In this document: in pieces, positions 7,293 through 15,930 of the stretch
Position numbering within the stretch: the first letter of the stretch is position 1
Layout of the letters: each line of letters opens with the position of its first letter
Translations under genes and position numbers: made by a program
Notes under the pieces: model-generated
The model's input: only the letters and a program-made list of their open reading frames with translations
Databases searched by the model: none
Told to the model about the DNA's origin: nothing
Assembly (NCBI RefSeq): GCF_000359125.1
Contig: NZ_CAAF010000052.1
Coordinates: forward strand, 30,234-94,233
From: Mesorhizobium sp. STM 4661
Lineage (GTDB): Bacteria > Pseudomonadota > Alphaproteobacteria > Rhizobiales > Rhizobiaceae
DNA: 64,000 bases
Reading direction: 5' to 3'

Positions 7293-7910
7293 TCAGGGGC
7301 TGGGTGCGTTGAATTCGGAATCGAGTGTTTCCGGCCGCTGGATGACCGCGAACTCGACGGCGACGCCGTCCTCGAAATGCCGCACCACCTGGCCGCGCAT
7401 CGTGCCCAGCGTCACCTGGACGCCGATCGCCGGTTTGACATCGATCTCGATCGCAGCACCTGAAAGCGACAGGTCGATGATGCGGCACTGGTACTGGCGC
7501 CCGTCGGTAAGCTGAAGCACGCTTGTCGGGTTGCGCGGCGCCACGCGTTCATGACGACGGTCTTCCGGCAGGTCGAGCTCGTGCTTGTTGGCAAGCCAGG
7601 TCAATTGCGCGGCGAGCTTGTCCTTCTTGCGCTCCGACGCGATGACCGTCATCGCGAAGCCATCCTGCAGAGTGCGGGTGATGACGCCTTCGATGCGGCC
7701 GATATGGTCGATATAGGCGATGACTTTCTCACCCGGCATGCCGATGCGCTCGCAGCGCAACGATACATTGCCAGGCGACATGTCGACCACCTGGCACGGA
7801 TGTTCGGTGCGATCCTCCAGCATGAAGCGTCCATAGATCTTCACGCGGACGCGCTGAAAGTTACGCCTCTCGGCTTGGGACGGCGCATAGTCGACCGCCG
7901 TTGACCTCAT
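7293..7910 (-). CDS. Protein with two PilZ domains
   Basis: The 205-residue protein has two PilZ-type beta-barrels. The first (about 14-105) begins RRNFQRVRVK with VVDMSPGNVSL; the second (about 118-200) begins RRHERVAPR with IIDLSLSGAAIEI. PilZ domains bind cyclic di-GMP through an RxxxR motif and a D/NxSxxG motif. The second domain has both in near-canonical form (RHERV and DLSLSG); the first has DMSPGN, which departs from consensus and may not bind. The protein is cytoplasmic and probably a c-di-GMP effector; its target is unknown. ATG at 7910 is preferred over the adjacent GTG. Confidence 0.85.
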   Translation of the reverse strand: MRSTAVDYAPSQAERRNFQRVRVKIYGRFMLEDRTEHPCQVVDMSPGNVSLRCERIGMPGEKVIAYIDHIGRIEGVITRTLQDGFAMTVIASERKKDKLAAQLTWLANKHELDLPEDRRHERVAPRNPTSVLQLTDGRQYQCRIIDLSLSGAAIEIDVKPAIGVQVTLGTMRGQVVRHFEDGVAVEFAVIQRPETLDSEFNAPSP

Positions 7911-8025
7911 CACCGCCTACACCCCGTTTGGCATTCCGCGCGTGATGCGGGGAATTTCACGGAAAACTACAGCAAAGCAAGTTAACAAAGGGGAAAGCCT
8001 GCCGCCGTTACTTTAAGATTTGGTA

Positions 8026-8664
8026 CTATTCCTCGCGGCCGCCGTCGAATACGACGAGATGACGGATGCGGCGCGCCTGACCCAGCGCCGAAATCGTCTC
8101 TGGCGGATCGAGTTCCAGGGGAGCGAGCGAGGGGACGTCGATGGCCGGCCTGTTGTTCAGGAACACCGGTTCCTTCTCCGGATCGACAACGCGGATCGAA
8201 TCGATCAAGGCGTCGGCGATCGGATCCGCGCCCAGCCAGAACGGTTTTTCCGCGGCACTTATCACGCCGAGGCAGCGCGGATTTTCGATGCCGCCATCGA
8301 GCGGCAGGGCGAGCAGTTCGAACTTGTTGGAGCGGCCGCTGCGGCTGAACCCCTCATAGGTGATGAGCACCACGGATTTCTGATCGAAGACGCCATCGAT
8401 CAGCCTTGCGACGAGCCGCTGGTCCTTCCCGCGCCATAGCGAGGGAAAGGAAAACCCTTTCATCTCACGGCCATAGACCGCGCAAAGCCTGGTGCCGGCG
8501 AGCCGGAATACCGCTTCGCCACGCGTATCCTTTTCCAGGATGAAAGTGTCGGCCAGCAGCGACTTGATGTCGGCGGGCTCGACTTCCGAGCGCTTCGGGG
8601 CAGGGCGTCCGTCACGCAGCCGGTTCCAATAATGGAACAGCGTGATCGATCCGTTCTGGTTCAT
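8026..8664 (-). CDS. PAS_5-type PAS domain protein
   Basis: A cytoplasmic 212-residue protein. Residues about 10-145 resemble the PAS_5 family that is common in Rhizobiales: it starts TLFHYWNRLRDGRPAPKRSEVEP and has the DTFILEKD and FRLAGTRLCAVYGRE strands. There is no attached output domain; the last 60 residues have no clear homology. It may act as a stand-alone sensor or partner, but its ligand is unknown. ATG at 8664 has cggag about 10 bases upstream; the GTG or ATG extension to 8703 is less likely. Confidence 0.8.
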   Translation of the reverse strand: MNQNGSITLFHYWNRLRDGRPAPKRSEVEPADIKSLLADTFILEKDTRGEAVFRLAGTRLCAVYGREMKGFSFPSLWRGKDQRLVARLIDGVFDQKSVVLITYEGFSRSGRSNKFELLALPLDGGIENPRCLGVISAAEKPFWLGADPIADALIDSIRVVDPEKEPVFLNNRPAIDVPSLAPLELDPPETISALGQARRIRHLVVFDGGREE

Positions 8665-9077
8665 GCTATGCTGCTCCGCGCATTCTGTCGTCTGATGTCC
8701 CATCGGTGAACAGAAGGGCGCCCTCCGATGACCTACATGCGTTGCGGAGCAGGATGCGTGCCAGCGTCGTTAACACTTGTTCACGGGTCGGGGCCGTTAA
8801 GGTTAACAAGTGGTTTACGTTGCGGCGGGCCGGGACCTGTGGCACACCAAAACCACTCCAGAAGCGGTCGTTTCGCGACGATCGGCAGCAACTTCAGTCA
8901 TGAGTTTTGGGGGTCGGGGACTCGACCAGCCGTTCAGGGGAAACCTTGGACGGCTTCTTTTTGATTCGCGGCCAACTTGATCGTGCCCCGCTTTGATTCG
9001 CCGGGACGATTCGCCGTTTGTGATTTGGCCGGCCGTGGCCTAGATGCTCCAGAGTCGAATCCTGGGACTGAGTGCAA
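8665..9077. other. Intergenic region of 413 bases between divergent genes
   Basis: No protein gene is convincing. It holds an inverted repeat of cacttgtt (about 8774) and aacaagtg (about 8808) near two gttaac sites, and a + strand terminator-like hairpin at 8928-8962. That hairpin has no + strand gene in front of it, so a short RNA is possible. Confidence 0.5.
8928..8962 (+). terminator. Terminator-like hairpin without an upstream gene
   Basis: AGCCGT (8928-8933) pairs with ACGGCT (8950-8955), with an inner AGG/CCT pairing, followed by TCTTTTTG. The stem is short, so this is moderate evidence. A second small stem, ggtcg/cgacc, lies just upstream. Confidence 0.5.
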
Positions 9078-9824
9078 ATGAGTGAACCATTAAGCCCGTC
9101 GGACATCGAACAGGGCGAACCGCGCGAGCCGGAGGAGCAGCGCCGCGAGCCGGTGTTCAATCTGCCGCCTGTCGTGCTGGCGGTGATCGGCATTTGCGTC
9201 GCCGTTCACCTGATCCGCGTCTATGTGCTGACCGACGAACAGGACCTGTCCCTGCTGATCCGGGCCGCCTTCATTCCGGTCCGCTATTCCGGTCGCTTCG
9301 ACCTTGATTTCTATGCATTTTCAAGCCCCTTCACCTATGCCTTCCTGCATGGCGGCTTTGCCCATCTCGCCATCAACATGGTGTGGCTGGCGGCTTTCGG
9401 CTCGCCGCTGGCGAACCGCTTCGGCGCGCTTCGCTTCAGCCTGTTCTTCGCCGCGACGGGACTGGCGGCGGTGGTGCTGTTCTGGGCCGTGTATCCGCTC
9501 GGCCAGGCGCCGCTGGTTGGCGCCTCGGGCGCGATATCGGGCATGATGGGAGCCGCCGCCCGCTTTGGTTTCCGCATCGACCGTTCGTCCGGCAAGGCAG
9601 CCTTTGCCGGCGCGCCGTTGCCGATGGCCGAGGTGTTGCGCTCGCGCGGCGTTGTGACCTTCCTCGCGGTGTGGATGGTGATCAACCTCGTCACCGGCCT
9701 TATCGGAGCCCCCGGCGTCGACGGCCAGATCGCCTGGGAGGCCCATATTGGCGGTTTTGTCGCCGGCTTCTTCGGCCTGCGGTTTTTTGATCGGCGCCAA
9801 CAGGCGGGCGGGTTCACGGTCTGA
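9078..9824 (+). CDS. Rhomboid family intramembrane serine protease
   Basis: This inner-membrane protein of 248 residues has an N-terminal acidic tail (1-30) and six or seven hydrophobic helices. The catalytic Ser is in the GASGAISG motif (about residue 150) and the catalytic His in EAHIGGFVAGFFG near the C terminus, the rhomboid dyad. The HGGFAHLAINM segment in helix 2 is also typical. Rhomboids cut transmembrane substrates inside the bilayer; the substrate is unknown here. The ATG at 9078 is preferred over a GTG two codons upstream. Confidence 0.92.
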   Translation: MSEPLSPSDIEQGEPREPEEQRREPVFNLPPVVLAVIGICVAVHLIRVYVLTDEQDLSLLIRAAFIPVRYSGRFDLDFYAFSSPFTYAFLHGGFAHLAINMVWLAAFGSPLANRFGALRFSLFFAATGLAAVVLFWAVYPLGQAPLVGASGAISGMMGAAARFGFRIDRSSGKAAFAGAPLPMAEVLRSRGVVTFLAVWMVINLVTGLIGAPGVDGQIAWEAHIGGFVAGFFGLRFFDRRQQAGGFTV

Positions 9825-9863
9825 GACCGCGCGCACTTGAAATGCAACCGATCGCGGCGCACC

Positions 9864-9913
9864 ATGTTCACTCTTATGTGAAAGCCGGATGTTCACTCTT
9901 ATGTGAAAGCCGG
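9864..9913 (+). repeat. Exact 25-base tandem duplication upstream of the CBS gene
   Basis: Two identical units of 25 bases, beginning atgttcactc and ending gaaagccgg, lie side by side (9864-9888 and 9889-9913). The second ends 34 bases before the CBS-protein start, so the duplication lies in its promoter or leader. Confidence 0.9.
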
Positions 9914-9947
9914 TCAGGGCAGGAGCCGGCAAGCTGAGGAGGACGCC

Positions 9948-10379
9948 ATGACTGTTAAGGCAATTCTCGAGAAAAAAGGCCATGACGTGTTGACGTGCGG
10001 GCCGAACGAAAAGCTGAGCGAGGCCATTCGCATCCTGACCGAACACAGGATCGGCGCGCTGGTCATCACCAATGGCGATCACAAGATCGTCGGCATTCTT
10101 TCCGAGCGCGACGTCGTGCGGGTCCTTGCCAAGGAAGGGGCTGCCGCATTGGATATCGCGGTGCGTTCGGCGATGACGCCCAAGGTGAAGATCTGCAATG
10201 AGAACCACACCGTCAACGAGGTCATGGAGATCATGACCAGGGGCCGTTTCCGCCATCTGCCGGTGGAAAAGGACGGCCTGCTCGACGGTATCGTCTCGAT
10301 CGGCGACGTGGTGAAGCGGCGCATCGAGGATGTCGAGCGCGAGGCCGAGGAGATCAGGGCCTATATCGCCACGGCATAA
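9948..10379 (+). CDS. Protein with two CBS domains
   Basis: The 143-residue cytoplasmic protein is almost entirely a tandem CBS pair (Bateman module): CBS1 about 8-60 with IGALVITNGDHKIVGILSERDVVR, CBS2 about 73-128 with FRHLPVEKDGLLDGIVSIGDVVK. Bateman modules bind adenosine nucleotides and regulate partners. Stand-alone forms of this size are widespread in alphaproteobacteria with no fixed function. The ATG has a strong gaggagga site 5-12 bases upstream. An upstream extension of the frame runs into the 25-base duplication and is rejected. Confidence 0.9.
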   Translation: MTVKAILEKKGHDVLTCGPNEKLSEAIRILTEHRIGALVITNGDHKIVGILSERDVVRVLAKEGAAALDIAVRSAMTPKVKICNENHTVNEVMEIMTRGRFRHLPVEKDGLLDGIVSIGDVVKRRIEDVEREAEEIRAYIATA

Positions 10380-10666
10380 GACGGCGAGAGAAACCCGCCG
10401 ACCGCATGCCGGCCGGCGGATTTGGCTTCTACCTGTTGTCGAGTTCGGCCAGGTCAGGCATTTGACGGAGGCGATCAGCGTCTTCTCGTTTTTTCGATTT
10501 CAGTGCGTCCGCCCTGTGCAGGCAGGCGCAGGATGCGCCGTCCTGCAGCGTCGCGCGTCCTCTTGGATGCGCAAAGGACGCTTGTTTCGCGGAATGGTTT
10601 GCACTAGCGAGATTGCACATCAAAATATGCGTTCTGCATATTCCGTAGTTCCAATTGTAGGCCCTT
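10380..10666. other. Intergenic region of 287 bases
   Basis: A possible weak terminator for the CBS gene lies at about 10395-10420 (ccgccg and cggcgg arms). The rest is probably the gatB leader. A short - strand reading frame ending at 10429 has mixed third-base composition and is not supported as a gene. Confidence 0.5.
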
Positions 10667-12166
10667 ATGACCCTCATCGATACCCGCACGCCCGACGCCA
10701 AGCGCCTGATTTCTGGCGCCACCGGCGACTGGGAAATCATCATCGGCCTCGAGGTCCACGCGCAGGTGACCTCGGAGGCAAAGCTCTTCTCCGGCGCTTC
10801 TACGACTTTCGGTGCGGCGCCCAACGCCAATGTCAGCCTGGTCGACGCCGCCATGCCGGGCATGCTGCCGGTGATCAACGAGGAGTGCGTCAAGCAGGCG
10901 ATCCGCACCGGTCTCGGTCTCAAGGCCGAGATCAACCACAAGTCGGTCTTCGACCGGAAGAACTACTTCTATCCCGACCTGCCGCAGGGCTATCAGATCT
11001 CGCAGTTCAAGCAGCCGATCGTCGGCGAGGGCAAGGTGATCGTCTCGGTCGGCCCCGACCGGCAGGGCGAATTCGAGGACATCGAGGTCGGCATCGAGCG
11101 GCTGCATCTGGAGCAGGATGCCGGCAAGTCGATGCACGACCAGCATCCGACCATGTCCTATGTCGATCTCAACCGCTCCGGCGTGGCGCTGATGGAGATC
11201 GTCTCCAAGCCCGACATGCGCTCCGCCGACGAGGCCAAGGCCTATGTCACCAAGCTGCGCACCATCGTGCGCTATCTCGGCACTTGCGATGGCAACATGG
11301 ACGAAGGCTCGCTGCGCGCCGACGTCAACGTGTCGGTGCGCAAGCCCGGCGGCGAATTCGGAACGCGCTGCGAGATCAAGAACGTCAACTCGATCCGCTT
11401 CATCGGCCAGGCCATCGACTATGAGGCGCGCCGCCAGATCGCCATTCTCGAGGATGGCGGCAAGATCGATCAGGAAACGCGGCTGTTCGACGCCGTCAAG
11501 GGCGAGACGCGCTCCATGCGGACCAAGGAAGAGGCGCATGACTACCGCTATTTCCCGGATCCGGACCTCCTGCCGCTGGAATTCGACCAGGCTTATGTCG
11601 ATGCGCTGGCAAAGGACCTGCCGGAATTGCCTGACGACAAGAAGGCACGGCTGATCGCCTCGCTGGGGCTCTCGACCTACGACGCCTCGATCCTGGTGTC
11701 GGAAAAGGCAATCGCCGACTATTTCGAGAAGGTGGCCGCCGGGCGTGACGGCAAACTCGCCGCCAACTGGGTTATCAACGATTTTCTAGGCGCTCTCAAC
11801 AAGGCTGGAAAAGACATTGAAAACGCACCGGTTTCGCCTGACCAGCTCGGCGCGGTCATCGACCTGATCAAGGAAGGCACCATCTCCGGCAAGATCGCCA
11901 AGGATATGTTCGAGATCGTCTGGAACGAGGGCGGTGACCCGCGCCAGCTCGTCGAGAGCCGCGGCATGAAGCAGGTCACCGACACCGGCGCCATCGAGAA
12001 GGCGGTGGACGAGGTGATCGCCGCCAACCCGGACAAGGTCGAGCAGGCACGCGCCAAGCCGACCATGGCCGGCTGGTTCGTCGGTCAGGTGATGAAGGCG
12101 ACAGGCGGCAAGGCCAATCCGCAGGCGGTCAACGACCTGGTCAAGGCCAAGCTCGGCATCGAGTAG
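10667..12166 (+). CDS. gatB: Asp-tRNA(Asn)/Glu-tRNA(Gln) amidotransferase subunit B
   Basis: GatB is the kinase/transamidase-partner subunit of GatCAB, which turns Glu-tRNA(Gln), and in many bacteria Asp-tRNA(Asn), into the correctly charged tRNA. At 499 residues it is family length. The catalytic GatB_N domain (about 20-310) shows IGLEVHAQV, the [12 protein letters not shown] signature and [11 protein letters not shown]; the C-terminal helical and YqeY domains (about 350-497) end with [12 protein letters not shown]. It is a single gene here; gatA and gatC are not in the window. Confidence 0.97.
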   Translation: MTLIDTRTPDAKRLISGATGDWEIIIGLEVHAQVTSEAKLFSGASTTFGAAPNANVSLVDAAMPGMLPVINEECVKQAIRTGLGLKAEINHKSVFDRKNYFYPDLPQGYQISQFKQPIVGEGKVIVSVGPDRQGEFEDIEVGIERLHLEQDAGKSMHDQHPTMSYVDLNRSGVALMEIVSKPDMRSADEAKAYVTKLRTIVRYLGTCDGNMDEGSLRADVNVSVRKPGGEFGTRCEIKNVNSIRFIGQAIDYEARRQIAILEDGGKIDQETRLFDAVKGETRSMRTKEEAHDYRYFPDPDLLPLEFDQAYVDALAKDLPELPDDKKARLIASLGLSTYDASILVSEKAIADYFEKVAAGRDGKLAANWVINDFLGALNKAGKDIENAPVSPDQLGAVIDLIKEGTISGKIAKDMFEIVWNEGGDPRQLVESRGMKQVTDTGAIEKAVDEVIAANPDKVEQARAKPTMAGWFVGQVMKATGGKANPQAVNDLVKAKLGIE

Positions 12167-12170
12167 GGCA

Positions 12171-12383
12171 ATGAACGCAAGACCACGGCCGCGCAATCAG
12201 GCAGTTGTCTCGTCGGCGCTGCTGATAGCCGGTGCCGTACTGCTGTTCGTCGGCACCCTTATGCATCCGATACATGAGAACCCGAATGACGCGCTTGCCG
12301 CCTTCGGTGAGTATGCCGCCGACAACAATTGGCTGTTCAGCCACATGGCCCAGCTCGCAAAGGTCGCGAAACATGCGGTCTGA
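12171..12383 (+). pseudogene. Truncated membrane-protein gene (N-terminal remnant)
   Basis: The 70 codons begin four bases after gatB and encode one clear membrane helix (about 14-33, SALLIAGAVLLFVGTL) followed by MHPIHENPNDALAAFGEYAADNNWLFSHMAQLAK. This resembles the N terminus of rhizobial multi-helix proteins of about 200 residues (DUF4386-like by eye). The expected remaining helices are missing: the frame ends soon after HMAQLA. An adjacent LuxR-type remnant makes decay of a two-gene locus likely. It could be a genuine small membrane protein, but that is less likely. Confidence 0.6.
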
Positions 12384-12409
12384 CCCGGTTCAACAGTGCC
12401 GGCGCAAAA

Positions 12410-12600
12410 TCAGTTCGAGCGCAGCGGTGGCGAAAGTTCGCGTATCAGGAGTTCGAGCCCGCGCTGATCGCCGGTGCCGGTCTTGTCGAAGATCGTCGCC
12501 AGTTGCGACTTGATGGTGCCGTCGAGACGCCGCCAGCGGCGGCGATTTCCTTGCGCGTCAGGCCGGCGGCGACGTGACCGTCGCGGATCCTGCCGCAGCG
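12410..12600 (-). pseudogene. Remnant of a LuxR-type DNA-binding domain (frameshifted)
   Basis: Read on the - strand, the sequence from about 12592 gives RIRDGHVAAGLTRKEIAA, the start of a LuxR/FixJ helix-turn-helix. After a loss of a few bases near 12535 the next frame continues as DGTIKSQLATIFDKTGTG and then QRGLELLIRELSPP, ending with TGA at 12412-12410. Together these are the two helices and tail of a LuxR-type C terminus, but the frames do not join and no N-terminal domain precedes it, because panC ends at 12628. It is a relic of a regulator convergent with the remnant at 12171-12383. Confidence 0.7.
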
Positions 12601-12627
12601 ATGAAAGGCGGGTTGAAACTCGCCGAA

Positions 12628-13479
12628 TCAGACGGAGGGAACTTCCACATTGTCGATCAGCCTGGTCTTGCCAAGCCAGGCCGCGGCGAGCAGCCGGCCG
12701 TCGCGGCCGTGCCGCCAGCGGGCAAGCGTCAGGCTCTCGCGCGCCGCGACATAGTCGACCTTGGCGAAGCCGGCCTTGACCAGCGCGCGGCCGGCCTCGG
12801 CAGTTGCGCTGCCTTCATCCGTGCCCGCCGAAAGCGCCGCCGCCGCCCGGCGCAATATGGCGTTGAACTGGCGCGCCACCTCGAGCTCGGCTTCGCCGAG
12901 ATAGGCGTTGCGCGACGACATGGCGAGGCCATGCGCATCGCGCACCGTCGGCGCGCCGATGATTTCCACCGCCAGGTCGAGATCGCGGCAGAGCTGCCGG
13001 ACCACGCAAAGCTGCTGGTAATCCTTTTCGCCGAAGACCGCGCAGTCGGGCGACGCCTGCAGGAAGAGCTTTGCCACGACAGTCGCGACGCCGTCGAAGA
13101 AGGTCGGCCGGAAATCCGACTCCAGCCCGGCGGCAGGCCCGCCGACCGAGATTTTCGTGGCGAAACCGGCTGGGTACATCTGCGTCACATCGGGCGTGAA
13201 GGCGAGCTGCGCGCCGGCCTGCCGTAGCCGGTCGAGGTCGCGGGCGAGCTGGCGCGGGTATTTGTCGAGGTCTTCGCTCGGCGCGAACTGCGCCGGATTG
13301 ACGAAGATCGAGACAACGCAGCGATCGGCCTTTTCAAGCGCGATCTCGACCAGCGAGATATGGCCGTCATGCAGCGCTCCCATGGTCGGCACCATTGCAA
13401 CGCTCAGGCCATCGCGACGCCAGTCGCGGATTTGCGCGCGAAGAGCGGCTACGCTGTCGACGACGAGCGGCCGGCTCAC
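12628..13479 (-). CDS. panC: Pantoate--beta-alanine ligase (pantothenate synthetase)
   Basis: PanC joins pantoate and beta-alanine using ATP to give pantothenate, the precursor of coenzyme A. The 283 residues include the nucleotidyl-transferase motif [10 protein letters not shown] (about 25-35), [18 protein letters not shown], the FGEKDYQQL region and the MSSRN motif equivalent to KMSKS. The GTG at 13479 overlaps the panB stop (GTGA), so the two genes are translationally coupled. The frame stays open upstream over panB, but that extension is antisense-like noise and is rejected. Confidence 0.95.
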   Translation of the reverse strand: MSRPLVVDSVAALRAQIRDWRRDGLSVAMVPTMGALHDGHISLVEIALEKADRCVVSIFVNPAQFAPSEDLDKYPRQLARDLDRLRQAGAQLAFTPDVTQMYPAGFATKISVGGPAAGLESDFRPTFFDGVATVVAKLFLQASPDCAVFGEKDYQQLCVVRQLCRDLDLAVEIIGAPTVRDAHGLAMSSRNAYLGEAELEVARQFNAILRRAAAALSAGTDEGSATAEAGRALVKAGFAKVDYVAARESLTLARWRHGRDGRLLAAAWLGKTRLIDNVEVPSV

Positions 13480-14330
13480 GCTTTGTCGCCTGCGTCGTTC
13501 TTGTCGGCTACGGCGGGAAAGACATGGCCCGGACCGGGAAACGTCCGGTTTCGCACCTCTGCCGCGTAGCTGGCTGCCGCATGCGAGATGACGCTGCGCA
13601 GATCGGCATATTGCTTGACGAATTTCGGCACGCGGTCGACGGTCAAGCCCACCATGTCGTCGATGACCAGGATCTGGCCGTCGCAATCGCCGCTGGCGCC
13701 GATGCCGATGGTAGGGATGGAGATGTGCCGGGTGAGGTCGGCGGCGACGGTCTCGACGGTGCCTTCGATGACCACCGAGAACGCGCCGGCCATTTCGACA
13801 GCGTCCGCATCACGAAACAAGGCCGCCACATTCTCCTCGCTGCGGCCCTTGATCCTGTAGCCGCCGTCGCTTTCCACCGATTGCGGCAGCAAGCCGATAT
13901 GCCCCATGACCGGAATGCCGGCCTCGACGATCGCCGCGATCTGCCGGGCCATGGTGACGCCGCCCTCCAGCTTGACGGCCTGGCAACCGGTCTCCTCGAC
14001 GATCCGCCGCGCCGAAGCGACGGCCTGTGCCGCCGAGCCCTCATAGCTGCCGGCCGGCATGTCGACCACCACGCAGGCCCTGGCCGAGCCCCGCATCACC
14101 GCTTGGCCATGGGCAATCATCATTTCCAACGAGGCGCCGAGCGTGGTCTCGTGGCCATGCAGGACCATGGCGACGCTGTCGCCGACCAGAAGCAGGTCGA
14201 CATGGTCGTCGAGCAGGCGGGCGACGGGATAGGTGTAGGCGGTGAGGCAGACGATCGGTACACCGCCCTTGCGAAGGCGAATGGAACTGGCGCTGATCCG
14301 CTGATCCGCGTCGGATGCGTCTGGGGCCAA
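13476..14330 (-). CDS. panB: 3-Methyl-2-oxobutanoate hydroxymethyltransferase
   Basis: PanB transfers a hydroxymethyl group from methylene-tetrahydrofolate to 2-oxoisovalerate, the first committed step of pantothenate synthesis. The TIM-barrel of 284 residues has [12 protein letters not shown], the metal-site motif [20 protein letters not shown], and [10 protein letters not shown]. The start is TTG at 14330, with gggag about 10 bases upstream and no better ATG in frame. It is first in the panB-panC operon. The frame ends DKNDAGDKA, overlapping panC by 4 bases. Confidence 0.95.
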   Translation of the reverse strand: MAPDASDADQRISASSIRLRKGGVPIVCLTAYTYPVARLLDDHVDLLLVGDSVAMVLHGHETTLGASLEMMIAHGQAVMRGSARACVVVDMPAGSYEGSAAQAVASARRIVEETGCQAVKLEGGVTMARQIAAIVEAGIPVMGHIGLLPQSVESDGGYRIKGRSEENVAALFRDADAVEMAGAFSVVIEGTVETVAADLTRHISIPTIGIGASGDCDGQILVIDDMVGLTVDRVPKFVKQYADLRSVISHAAASYAAEVRNRTFPGPGHVFPAVADKNDAGDKA

Positions 14331-14602
14331 GCTTCATCTCCCTCAAGACCAGTCAACCATGTACCCGCACGGGGCGCGCGCAGAGCTTTAGGGAGACGAA
14401 ACAAGCTTGGCAAGCAGGCGTCCGGCGGTCGCGAAAGCGCCGTAAGCGGCGTTCTCGATGAGATGCGCAACGAATTGCCTGGTTGGTCGCGAACCTTCGG
14501 CTTCCGCGGCGGATTCACGCGACAAAATTTCATCTAAAATTCAGGGGGTCCACCATCACCCTCGGCGCGATGAAGAAGCCTCTTCCGTGATAATGGTTAT
14601 AT
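14331..14602. other. Intergenic region of 272 bases between divergent genes
   Basis: It should hold the promoters of panB (-) and the AraC-type regulator (+). No clear -35/-10 pair, palindrome or gene was found. Confidence 0.5.
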
Positions 14603-15709
14603 ATGCCGTCGCTACCGCTCCCGTTCGTCATTTCGCTTGTCCTGCTGCTCATCCTCGTGCGGATGATCCGGCAGGGACAAGGAAAGCTCGGGCTGTTTCC
14701 GCTGCTCGTGGCCGCCTTCGCAATTCAGGCGACTGTGTCGGGGTTGAACTGGAACGTCGGTTGGTATCCGGCACGCTTCATCCAGCCGATCCTCGCCGCT
14801 GTCCTGCCCGCGCTTTCCTTCGCCGCCTTCGATCAGCTTCGCCGCAAGAACCTGGCGAAACCCTCAGACCTGTGGCCGCATTTAATGCCGGCGAGCCTCG
14901 TCGCGGTTCTCGTCGCCTTCTGGCGTGCGCCAATCGACATTGTTCTTTTCGCGATCGATCTCGGATACGGTCTGGCGCTCTTGCGAGTTGCGCGGCAAGG
15001 CCCGAGCGCGCTTGCGGCTGTGCGTCTCAGTGACGAGTGGACCGCGCACAAGGCGCTCGTCGCGGTCGCGCTTCTTCTCATTATCACCGCCTTTGTCGAT
15101 GCAATGGTATCGCTTGATCTCTCTTTTGGTGATGGGCAGCAGGCCCAAATGCTCCTGACCGCTGCGAGCGTTCTGTGGCTGGCGGTCGCCGGTTACGCCG
15201 CAACGGTCGCGGACGACACTCGCCCTGACGCGGAACTCAAAGCGACGGAGGAGGGTCTCGCATTCGCCACCTCCGAGCCATCGCCTTCACGCTCTTACGC
15301 TTCGCCGGTCAGCGAGGATCTTTCCGAGACGGACGAGGTCGTTATACGCCGGATCGATGCACTGATGGCCGAGCAGCATCTTTATCGCGATCCGGACCTG
15401 ACGCTGGACCGTCTTGCACGGCGCGCCGGAATACATGCGCGACAGATTTCTGGGGCAATTAACCGGGTTCATGGCCGCAACGTTTCCCAAGTCGTAAATG
15501 AATACCGGGTCGGCGATGCGCAGCGGCGGCTGGTCTCGACACGCGATCCGGTGACAGTCGTCATGCTGGAATCGGGTTTTGGCACGAAGTCGAACTTCAA
15601 TCGCGAGTTCCAGCGCGTCACGGGCATGACACCCAGCGCCTATCGCCGGGTCGGCGGCGAAACGTCTGCGCCGCCCGAAGCGCAAAACGCGGCACCTGTC
15701 GCCTCGTAA
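14603..15709 (+). CDS. Membrane-bound AraC family transcriptional regulator
   Basis: The N-terminal 205 residues hold six or seven hydrophobic helices (the first at 4-20, FVISLVLLLILV), and the C-terminal part (about 250-355) is an AraC/XylS double helix-turn-helix: LTLDRLARRAGIHARQISGAINR and then FGTKSNFNREFQRVTGMTPSAYRR. Membrane-anchored AraC proteins of this layout are thought to sense a signal at the inner membrane. The gene begins a lower-GC stretch and precedes a secreted hydrolase on the same strand. A 22-base palindrome and a direct repeat between them are candidate binding sites. The target is inferred, not shown. Confidence 0.88.
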   Translation: MPSLPLPFVISLVLLLILVRMIRQGQGKLGLFPLLVAAFAIQATVSGLNWNVGWYPARFIQPILAAVLPALSFAAFDQLRRKNLAKPSDLWPHLMPASLVAVLVAFWRAPIDIVLFAIDLGYGLALLRVARQGPSALAAVRLSDEWTAHKALVAVALLLIITAFVDAMVSLDLSFGDGQQAQMLLTAASVLWLAVAGYAATVADDTRPDAELKATEEGLAFATSEPSPSRSYASPVSEDLSETDEVVIRRIDALMAEQHLYRDPDLTLDRLARRAGIHARQISGAINRVHGRNVSQVVNEYRVGDAQRRLVSTRDPVTVVMLESGFGTKSNFNREFQRVTGMTPSAYRRVGGETSAPPEAQNAAPVAS

Positions 15710-15755
15710 TCCTGCACCCAGGGGCTGAATTCATCGCGCGAAACGACCTTGATCA

Positions 15756-15777
15756 CGATCTCGGACGTCCGAGATCG
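15756..15777 (+). promoter_or_regulatory. Perfect 22-base palindrome between the AraC gene and the hydrolase gene
   Basis: The half-site cgatctcggac is followed by its exact reverse complement gtccgagatcg. It lies 46 bases past the AraC-type stop codon and 153 bases before the hydrolase start. No T run follows, so a protein-binding site is as likely as a terminator. Confidence 0.6.
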
Positions 15778-15854
15778 CGTTCGAGGGCGAGCCAGCCTGG
15801 ATTCCGGTCAATCTTGGGGCCTGAACGCTCAAGCTCATACTTATCGGCAACTAT

Positions 15855-15883
15855 CCGAACTCCGGTACTCCGAACTCCGGTAC
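15855..15883 (+). promoter_or_regulatory. 15-base direct repeat upstream of the hydrolase gene
   Basis: The unit ccgaactccggtact occurs at 15855-15869 and again, one base short, at 15870-15883. It ends 47 bases before the hydrolase start and just before a TTGACA (15891-15896). AraC-type activators often bind direct repeats, so this is a candidate operator. Confidence 0.5.
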
Positions 15884-15930
15884 GAGGGGATTGACAGCGT
15901 GACGATGATGACGAGCGCAAGAGGAAAACA

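Noticed and set aside
10429..10620. Short - strand frame ending KKREDADRLRQMPDLAELDNR
   Set aside because: The end looks protein-like, but third-base use is mixed, there is no ribosome site, and most of the frame overlaps the gatB start.
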